From the NCBI RefSeq assembly GCF_033115175.1, contig NC_084830.1, positions 38,075,409 through 38,139,408 of the forward strand: 64,000 nt of DNA. Direction: 5' to 3'. Under the pieces are notes generated by a model that ran no database searches, was not told where the DNA came from, and saw nothing but the letters and a program-made list of their open reading frames with translations. The position numbers were made by a program, and so were the translations under genes. This stretch comes from Lepus europaeus. Taxonomy: Eukaryota > Chordata > Mammalia > Lagomorpha > Leporidae. Numbering within the stretch: the stretch's first letter is position 1; each line of letters starts with the position of its first letter. This document shows positions 56,040 to 64,000 of this stretch, one piece after another.

Positions 56040-56552
56040 CAGCAGTTCTCAATGCGTAGTGCTTGGAAAGCAACATTAACATCCTCTGGAGACCTGTAAT
56101 TGAATCAAATTATTGGGCTCCATGATAGAACTATCAAATCAGAAGCTATGCAGATAGGACCAAACATTCCATGTTTTAAGAAACTTTTTGGCTGGCCTGC
56201 GCTGCAGCTCAATAGGCTAATCCTCTGCCTGTGGTGCCGGCAGCCCAGGGTTCTAGTCTCTGTCAGGGCGCCGGATTCTGTCCCGGTTGCTCCTCTTCCA
56301 GTCCAGCTCTCTGCTGTGGCCCGGGAGGATGGTCCAAGTGCTTGGGCCCTGCGCCCGAATGGGAGACCAGGAGAAGCACCTGGCTTCTGGCTTCGGATCA
56401 GCGCTGTGTGCTGGCCACGGCGGCCATTGCGGGGTGAACCAATGGAAAAGGAAGACCTTTCTCTCTACCTCTCTCTCTCACTAATTCTGCCTGTCCAAAA
56501 AAAAAAAAAAAACTTTTTGAGTGATTTTGATGCTAAAGTTTGAAAACCACTG
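56040..56552 (-). mobile_element. MER5A (hAT-Charlie MITE), split by a C SINE
   Basis: Terminal inverted repeats cagcagttctcaatg (56040) and agtttgaaaaccactg (ending 56552) bracket MER5A-like sequence, including 'gggctccatgatagaac' and 'aatcagaagctatgcag'. Removing the inserted SINE and one TSD copy leaves about 184 bp, close to the usual 189 bp of MER5A. Non-autonomous, no coding capacity. Confidence 0.85.
56181..56519 (+). mobile_element. Full-length lagomorph C SINE (SINE 56191-56509) nested in MER5A
   Basis: 'gctggcctgcgctgcagctcaatagg' head, ggttctagtctctg B-box, 'ggcttcggatcagcgctgtg', CT-rich end, 'ctgcctgtcc' and A tail. Flanking repeat aaactttttg at 56181-56190 and 56510-56519. The body is slightly shortened (a gap after 'gtggcccggga'). 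Confidence 0.95.
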
Positions 56553-58144
56553 AATTACACAGTACTTCCTTCATGTAGCAGCACAATTGATTGCTAAATT
56601 CCTATTTTATAACCTACATAATGATTTAGTTCAAATCTAATAAATAGCATGAATAACAAACATTCTTAGAAGGATAGAAAGCAAGAAGCTAGTTGGAATC
56701 TAACTAAAGAGTAATCTTTTCACATTATTTTATTCATTTGTTCTCAAACCACTTTTCCAAGAGGAGACAGATTTGCCATTGAAAAGGAATGGGAAATCCA
56801 TGGGAAGGCATAGTATACATTATCTAACTGATTTGGCTTCAGCTAGTCAGATCAAAAATAAAAACAGTAACAACCAGTATAGCAAGTGCAGAAACTAAAT
56901 TCCCAATCACCCTGGCTATTCAGATACTCAACACTGTGATGATTCCACATGGTAAGAAATTGGCAAGAGGGACAGGAAGAATTTAACTACTGGAAAATCT
57001 GGCAAGATGAGGTGGGAGATATTTCCTTCCATGCAAAATTAAAACTTCAGCTTCCTTGCTGAGCACAAGTGCCCATCAGTCAGCCTCCGAATACCAGTCT
57101 GGTCAATATGCTGAAAATAACCTATATTAATCTAAAGACTGTCATGCTATGGCAGTGGGCTCGGAGCAGCCAATGTGGTGTTACAGAAAATAAGAGTGAG
57201 AGAGAAAACTGGAGCACCATCTTAGGGAAAACATACTTCTTAATTCATATTAACTGTCTATTAGGATTGTGCTTACTGATGTGAAAGCTTTGGAAAAACT
57301 ATGTGAGATATCACATTAAAACAGGAAACAGATGGTGCTTAACTGGGTGTGCAGGTGAGGAAGCAGGAGCTTCCTCATTTGGCTTGGGATGCACAACGAG
57401 AACAGCAGCGGCCTGTTTGTTCTTTAGTCTGAGTCTGAGGGAAAATATCAGTGTGATTGTGAATTCCTGTGCATCATGTTTACTATGTACTAATTTACTT
57501 ACATACAATCTAACATCATAGCAAGAATATAATCTGATCATGGGTTCAATGAATTGTGTTTGTTCCTGCTATCACAACTATTTCTGATATTGAAACTCTG
57601 CCTTCTGATGTTAATATAGAGCATACTGGGTTTTAAAGCATGAAAGAATCAATGCAGATTTAACCATTTATAAGTCAGGTTAATGCCAGCATAAACTAAA
57701 ATAATTTATAGAATGCACTAAAACTGGATTGCAAGAGAATTTATGATAGGTAGTCACACAATAATAAAAACCAAAGATTAATTAACATAAAAATTCTAGC
57801 TGTCATAGTTCTCTAAGTAGAAATAATTGTAATGCAATTTTATTTCACTGATTGGACCTCCAGCTAACTGCTGTGTAAAGCCTATATGAAAATGAAAGGC
57901 ACCTTTACACCAGAGAAAAGCAGAACCTGATCTCGCCAGTTTCACAATGAGAACCAGTGAGTTATTTGCTACACACACCTTTAATGATACCCATTATTGC
58001 TTCTATAGAAAGAAAAATTGAAAGAAACATGAATGAGACTTAAAATGCATTAAAGACTTAATGCATGCATTAAAGACAGAGGTCCTACAGGATATTTTTA
58101 AAAAATTAATTAATTTTCTATGCAATTTCCAATTTAACACCAGG
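56553..58144. other. Unique sequence, no supported gene
   Basis: Short frames at 57069-57541 and 57796-57978 are featureless. 57760-57960 has a mildly regulatory-like character (ataattgtaatgcaatttta, ctgatctcgccag). A perfect 16-bp palindrome lies at 58058-58073. Confidence 0.45.
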
Positions 58145-59849
58145 TTTTTTTTTCATTTTCAATTATTTTTATATACAGAAGATCGATTCTGTATATACTA
58201 AGTAAAGATTTCATCAGTTTGCACCCACACAGAAACACAAAGTGTAAAAATACTGTTTTAATACTACTTATAGCATTACTTCACATTAGACAACACATTA
58301 AGGACAGATCCCACATGAGATGTAAGTACACAGTGACTCCTGTTGTTGACTTAACAATTTGACACTCTTGTTTATGGCGTCAGTAATCTCCTTAGGCTCT
58401 AGTCATGAGTTGCCGAGGCTATGGAAGCCTTTAGGGTTCACCGACTTAAATCTTATTCCGATAGGGTCATAGTCAAAGTGGAAGTTCTCTTCTCCCTTCA
58501 GAGAAAGGTACCTCCTTCTTTGATGGCCCCATTCTTTCCACTGGGATCTCACTAACAGAGATCTTTCATTTAGGTCTTCTTCTTCTTCTTTTTTTTTTTT
58601 TTTCCAGAGTGTCTTGGCTTTCCATGCCTACAATACTCTCATGGGCTCTTCGGCCAGATCCGAATGCCTTAAGGGCTGATTCTGAGGCCAGAGTGCTGTT
58701 TAGGACATCCGCCATTCTATGAGTCTGCTGTGTCTCCCGCTTCCCATGTTGGATCGTTCTCTCCCTTTTTGATTCTATCAGTTAGTATTAGCAGACACTA
58801 GTCTTGTTTGTGTGATCCCTTTGACCCTTAGACCTATCAGAGTCATTAATTGTGAACTGAAATTGATCACTTGGACTAGTGAGATGGCATTGGTACATGC
58901 CGCCTTGATGAGATTGTATTGGAATCCCCTGGCACATTTTAACTCCACCACTTGGGGCAAGTCCGATTGAGCATGTCCCAAATTGTACAACTCCTCCCTC
59001 TCTTTTTCCGACTCTCATATTTAACAGGGGTCACTTTTCAGTTAAAATTTAAACACCTAAGAATAATTGTGTGTTAATTACAGAGTTCAACCACTAGTAC
59101 TAGAACAACAACAACAACAAAAATACTAAAAAGGATAAAGTATTACATTGTATATCAACAGTCAGGACAAGAGCTGATCAGGTCATTGTTTCTTGTAGTG
59201 TCCATTTCACTTCAACAGGCTTCCCCTTTGGTGCTCAGTTAGTTGTCACTGATCAGGGAAAATAAATAATATTTGTCTCTTTGGGACTGGCTTAATTCAC
59301 TCAGCATGATGTTTTCCAGATTCCTCCATCCTGTTGCAAATGACCAGGTTTCATTGTTTTTTACTGCTGTATAGTATTCTATAGAGTACATGTCACATAA
59401 TTTCTTTATCCAGTCTACTGTTGATGGTCATTTGGGTTGGTTCCAGGTCTTAGCTATTGTGAATTGAGCTGCAATAAACATTGAGGTGCAGATGGCTTTG
59501 TTTGCCAAATTAATTTCCTTTGGGTAAATTCCAAGGAGTGGGATGGCTGGGTTGTATGGTAGGGTTATATTCAGGTTTCTGAGGAATCTCCAGACTGACT
59601 TCCATAGTGGCTTAACCAGTTTGCATTCCCACCAACAGTGGGTTAGTGTCCCTTTTTCCCCACATCTTCTCCAGCATCTATTGTTGGTAGATTTCTGTAT
59701 TTGAACCATTCTAACTGGGGTGAGGTGAAACCTCATTGTGGTTTTGATTTGCATTTCTCTGATTGCTAGTGATCTTGAACATTTTTCCATGTGTCTGTTG
59801 GCCATTTGGATTTCCTCTTTTGAAAAATGTCTATTGAGGTCCTTGGCCC
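58145..59849 (-). mobile_element. Lagomorph L1, 5'-truncated, with ORF2 end and most of the 3' UTR
   Basis: The plus strand reads a T run (58147-58155), then 'cattttcaattatttttata', 'gtttgcacccacacagaaac' and 'gtcttggctttccatgccta'. It continues through 'ggcattggtacatgccgcc', 'cagagttcaaccactagtac' and the antisense ORF2 terminus to 59849, where L1 similarity stops abruptly. The canonical 3'-most segment (antisense ttttatttaatgaatat… ggcttccccctccc) is missing: the A-tail equivalent follows about 120 bp early. Divergence looks modest, so this is one of the younger L1 copies here. Confidence 0.93.
59239..59849 (-). pseudogene. L1 ORF2p C-terminal fragment, one nonsense codon
   Basis: Reading minus from 59849, one frame stays open through recognisable ORF2p C-terminal motifs: [14 protein letters not shown], a Cys-rich [18 protein letters not shown] segment, [31 protein letters not shown] and [21 protein letters not shown] at 59430-59428 then stands where the family has a Cys codon. 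The frame continues for 62 more codons (DWIKKLCDMYSIEYYTAVKN, LSQSQRDKYY) to the natural TAA at 59241-59239. The endonuclease and reverse transcriptase domains are absent, so the fragment is non-functional. Confidence 0.93.
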
Positions 59850-60615
59850 ATCAAAACAGATTTTTTTTCATTAAATAATTCTTAAAATATAGAAGTATTA
59901 AAGATAAAAAGAATTCTTTTGTAGAAATTGTAACCAATAAGTTAAGCCATGGAACCCAAACTAATAAATTGTAACATCTTTCTATACCTAATATACGAGA
60001 TCATACTATATGCAAAAGTTTGAGAACTAAAAGAAATAATATTAGCTTTTTAAGGGTTAGATAGTTTTAGGTACTAAACAAATGTCAGGCTTGGTGAGGT
60101 GACAACATTTGCTTTCTACTTCACCTTTGTGCTGCTGGAATACAATGTTGCCATATAATTGTTGAATAAAACAATTTCTAAGGACACCTTGGCCAGGGTG
60201 CTATACCAAGGAGTATAATATTTCTGAATAAATATGTGAGCCCATCTTTTGAGTTTTACAATCATGCATTTAAGGATTCTAAATTCTATCCAAGATTGGT
60301 TGTTCTGCTCCCATCTCCTGTAATGATGCTGAATCCCACTGACTTTCAAGACTGCTCATTCGTGTAAGATGCAAGAGCATTTTCTGTATTAGAAAGACTT
60401 ATGATTTATGATGGGTCTTCAGAAGTTCACAGAAAACATGTTTTGTGATTTTTAAAATGTCTGAATTTCCAATTTTTTTGGTATCATAATAAATTTAGAT
60501 TTTACTTCCACAAATTTTTTGAAATACCCTCATATCTGTGGTATACATTGTGAAGAGTTGACTGGTACTGCAGAAGTAGCTTCCTGAGGCAGCCTGCAGA
60601 AATGACCCACATCAG
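59850..60615. other. Unique AT-rich sequence, nothing recognised
   Basis: No repeat family or exon is recognised; minus frames at 60116-60349 and 60502-60702 are featureless, and the latter runs into the SINE that follows. Confidence 0.5.
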
Positions 60616-60940
60616 GGCCAGCATTGTGGCATAGCTGGTAAAGCCACCATCTGCAAAAACAGCATCCCATATGGCCTCAAGATTGAGTTCTGGCTGCTCC
60701 ACTTCTGATCTGGTTCCCTGCTAATACACCTGATAAAGCAGCAGAAGATGGCCTAAGTGCTTGGGTCCCTGCCACATGGGAGACCTGGATGAAGCTCTGG
60801 TTCCTGACTTCAGATGGATGGGCCCAGCTCCAGCTTATGTGGTCATTTGGGGAGTGAACCAGAAGATGGGAAATTCTCTCTCTCTCTCTCTCTCTCTCTA
60901 ACTTTCCTTTTCAAAGTAAATTATTTCTTAAAAAGGAAAT
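60616..60940 (+). mobile_element. Older lagomorph SINE
   Basis: 'gggccagcattgtggcatagctgg' head, 'gcatcccatatggcctcaagattgagttctgg', 'ggcctaagtgcttgggtccc', 'catttggggagtgaaccagaagatgg', (TC)n at about 60876-60899, 'ttttcaaagtaaattatttc' tail. Confidence 0.9.
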
Positions 60941-61113
60941 CTTATTGATGTGGGGGGGGAATGTAGCAGTTCTGGGCTTCTACTGTGTTAGACAATGACA
61001 TAATAATCACTATTTTAACAATCATGTTTTTTGTTAATCTTACATATTTGTATAAATACCCAAAAATAGGCTGTTATAAAATTTTTAACACCAGAGGAAC
61101 AAAGTGACATTTG

Positions 61114-61420
61114 GAGCCAGCAGTGTTGCACAGTGGTTAAGGTGCTGCTCATGACAAGACATCCTCTGTTGGAATGCCAGTTTAAGTTCCAGTTGCTCTG
61201 CTTAGATCCAGCTTCCTGCTAATGCACCAGAGAAGACAGCAACAGAGGGCTCAAGTACTTGGGCCCTTGCCACCCAGGTTGGAGTGCAAGATGAAGTTCC
61301 TGGCTCCTGGCTTTCGCCTTGCCCAAACCTGTCTGTTTTGTTCATTTGGGAAGTAAACCAATGGATGGAAGATCTCTCTCTCTCTTAGCTTTTCAAATAA
61401 ATAAATGAATCATAAATAAT
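61114..61420 (+). mobile_element. Old lagomorph SINE
   Basis: 'ggagccagcagtgttgcacagtgg' head, 'ggaatgccagtttaagttcc' B-box region, 'gctcaagtacttgggccctt', 'gttcctggctcctggctttcgcc', 'catttgggaagtaaaccaatgg', CT-rich end and 'tttcaaataaataaatgaatc' tail. More diverged than its neighbour at 60.6 kb. Confidence 0.85.
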
Positions 61421-62984
61421 TAACAGAAATAAATAAAATAACATGAAATTTGCTCTTCTACTGAAACAAATATAATTCTCCCACCTTCAGTGCAAAAACC
61501 AGAAACTTGGAATCTAGTGGTGGATATTAAGGCACTGATAAGTCCATTAATGTCCCTGGACTTTGAATCTTTTTATCTGTAAAACAAAACTAACAAAATC
61601 TGTATCATTTGGTATTTATGAGGTTTAAATAGAATGATATGAAATACGTGAAAATGCTTAAATATATAAAATTGTTCACAAACTATTATTATGTTCAATA
61701 GTAAGATATTAAACCTTAACAATCTAGAACATCAGAGAATCTAGAACATCAGAGAATGAAAGTACGAGGTTGCATCAATTTCCTAATTGATGAAAATGAG
61801 GGAGAAAATACCTATTTTTCAAACTTTTAAGAAGTGGATTTTAGAATAGAACAGTTTGCTTTCCTGCTCTACTCTAAAAGAAAATTCAAATCTGAAGATT
61901 AAATAAGGTTTGGCTACCTGTTGTAGAGCGATTTCATTGATAATATAGGGATTTGTGCTGTAGGAGTTGAGTCTTGGAACCCTCCTGAACTTACGATGTT
62001 GGAGAACTTCATTTTATTACTGACATCCCAAATCAGCACTTTAAAAAATGTTTCTCTTTTCATAACAGCAGAATATAATAAAAAAGTTACCCATAGTTAA
62101 TATTATTTTATAATTTGCATAACACAACTTTTGTAATAAAAACCTAGTTTGTAATATATCTGATGAGGTATCTTGGACATTTTGAATTTAAGTACAAAAA
62201 ATTAAAAGATTGAATTTCTACATATCACTGCTGTTGAAGGACTTAGAAAATTCATGAACCAATTAGATTCAATGTGGCCCATTAAGAAAACCAAAATGAG
62301 TGAATCCGTGTTTGAACATCAGAAACTCCCATCTTTGTAATTCTGTCAGTTTGGTAAACTAGTTTAATTATGAATTCATTCTACCTAAATGTAAGTATGT
62401 ATGTTAAAATTCATTTGTTTATATTTAGAAGGAGCTGAGTGATATTCTATTAATTATTTTAGGAATTTCACATAGAATATTCAAGATTGTCTATTTTTAA
62501 GTATGCTATCGATAGGAACAAACATGTCAAGACAGTATCGTTTACTGTTACCTGTACAAGCTATTTTTGTGCTTTGATGGAAATTTTCCTGTTTTTTTTT
62601 TTTTTCTGATTTTTCACACAGATTATAGATGGATGGATAGATAGATAGAATTATACAAATTTTTAAAGCATAGTGTTTAGCAATGACATACCTGTTTCTT
62701 CCCAAGAATAGAAGCAATTTAAAGTCAGAAACCATATTCTATTTGTTCTGTTTGTGTAGAGAGACATTGGCATGGATAAAGACCCAGCAGAGCTGAGGAC
62801 TGGCCTAAGTGTTAAAGCAGGTTCCTAGAGTACTTTTGCGGTGTGTGCCATATTAACAATTTGGTTGCTGAATCATGGGATGGCCATGTTTTGGGAGAAT
62901 GTAGGTGGCTGCAATAATGGCTGGTATATGCTGGGTATGCAGAGCACTTGAGCAAGACTTAACCACTAATATGGATATAATTCC
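61421..62984. other. Unique AT-rich sequence with a short tandem duplication and GATA run
   Basis: No exon is recognised. A perfect 17-bp tandem duplication lies at 61721-61754, and a (GATG/GATA)n run at about 62628-62649. Confidence 0.5.
61721..61754. repeat. 17-bp perfect tandem duplication
   Basis: The unit aatctagaacatcagag occurs twice in a row (61721-61737, 61738-61754) and is followed by aatg. Isolated, with no third copy. Confidence 0.97.
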
Positions 62985-63075
62985 TATCAGGACTGAAAAT
63001 CACCTCTCTATCTCTTCAGCGTTTTGTGCTATGCCTAGCACATAGTAATCTTCAATAACTTTTGTTGAATAAAAT
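62985..63075 (+). mobile_element. L2 3' end fragment
   Basis: 'gtgctatgcctagcacatag' followed by 'taatcttcaataacttttgttgaataaaatg' matches the L2 terminus in sense orientation. Confidence 0.6.
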
Positions 63076-64000
63076 GTCAAAAGTTTATTTCATGGCCACC
63101 AATTAAAACTGGGAGAAGACAGTCTGAGGGTATACTTGGTAAGAGCAGACATAGCTTCATGTTTGAAACAATGGTTGTAAGTGGTCCCAAAAAAGAAATG
63201 GGGCACAGAAACAAGTGCCCTATTGAACATAGCAAGGGGTGACCATATTCCAATTATATACCAGCTTTGTTTGTTTTTATAGTGTGGGGTCTGGTGAAAA
63301 GTAATCAATGAACAAAACACATATAATATAGAGGGCACTGTAGCCATCTCAGCCAAATGAAAGCCATCTGGCTTCAACTGCCAGACAAGCAGCCCTATTT
63401 GACACTGACCCACAAGCTGAAAGTTTCTAATACCTTAAGTTGGAGGCAGAAGGGAGAGAAATGACAAATAATAGAAATAACCAAGAGCTACTATAGGCAA
63501 ATAAGCAATGGAAATTGTTAAAAAAATAAGACCACTTGGAAGAATGTAATATGTGCTAAATATACTGCTCTGGCATAAAAAAAGGAGCTTCAATTCCATT
63601 AAGAAAAAAAAAAAAACCTTTCTAAGACTATTCTCTCTGATTTTATAAAATCATTTGGACAATACTTAAGAATGAAAGAAAACCTGATAAAGCAATTAGC
63701 AGTGTCAGTACTGACTATGCTCTATTCATGAACAAATGCTGTAGCTAGCATTACTGCATCCTGCCCATTTGCATGGTAGATTCAATGATTGTTTTTTTTT
63801 TAACATTTTCTAGGCATCCTCTGAGCAAATAATTTTGTAGACAACAACATATTCACTCTAAAGCTCAATTTTAGAAATAATATCCCATGTTAAAGCCGTG
63901 GCAGGAAGTTTGAGATCTATAGTCTATTCATTACATCTTCCTATCACACTTTCATGTTTGCTCAAGCAACTAAGCTCAACACCCTTCACCTAAACATGTA
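63076..64000. other. Unique sequence, nothing recognised
   Basis: No repeat family or exon is recognised. The 107-codon minus frame at 63090-63413 has no identifiable features. Confidence 0.5.

Noticed and set aside
1-64000. CRISPR arrays, operons, ribosome binding sites, insertion sequences or phage
   Set aside because: Sequence character, SINE/LINE content and lack of dense long frames show vertebrate nuclear DNA. The tandem repeats seen are microsatellites without spacers.

Overview
The window reads as nuclear DNA of a lagomorph, most likely a leporid (rabbit or hare). The diagnostic signal is the tRNA-derived C SINE family, whose head (gtggctcactaggctaatcc), B-box (ggttctagtcc), body and CT-rich, A-tailed end occur about thirteen times in modern form and about fourteen times in older, decayed form. 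Alongside are lagomorph L1 3' ends and pan-mammalian relics (MIR, L2, MER5A, mariner, ERVL/MaLR-type LTRs). The sequence is AT-rich, CpG-poor outside SINEs and a few short islands, and has no CpG-island promoter.

I find no protein-coding exon I can defend. The longest open frames (195 and 203 codons on opposite strands near 0.43-1.08 kb) resemble nothing I know. The only recognisable protein remnants are the C-terminal end of an L1 ORF2 at 59.2-59.8 kb (minus strand, one nonsense codon) and a heavily mutated mariner transposase at 51.2-52.2 kb. The only recognisable RNA-derived sequence is a 59-nt 5' fragment of U2 snRNA at 28.45-28.51 kb, flanked by an 11-bp direct repeat and lacking an A tail. 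The window is therefore a gene desert or the inside of a large intron.

Layout: 0-13.7 kb is mixed unique sequence with SINEs, MIRs, an MLT1-type LTR and an old L1. 13.8-19.1 kb is poor in insertions and holds candidate conserved elements at 14.7 and 16.6-17.1 kb. A third candidate lies at 21.0-21.3 kb. 22.5-30.9 kb is repeat-rich, with SINEs, L1 pieces and the U2 retropseudogene. 30.9-33.4 kb is another insertion-poor stretch with regulatory-looking sequence, including paired E-boxes at 32.84 and 32.93 kb. 33.4-45.2 kb is mostly unique AT-rich sequence. 45.2-61.4 kb is a dense retroelement zone with nested insertions: SINE in MER5A, SINE in an LTR, an L1 with 5' inversion, and a SINE holding a TA/GA expansion. 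61.4-64 kb is mostly unique.

No genes work together here. If the window has a function, the best inference is distal regulation from the insertion-poor blocks. I see no previously undescribed biological system. The most unusual items are records of retrotransposition: the tailless U2 copy, an L1 insertion of about 40 nt, the twin-primed L1 and the SINE subfamily series.
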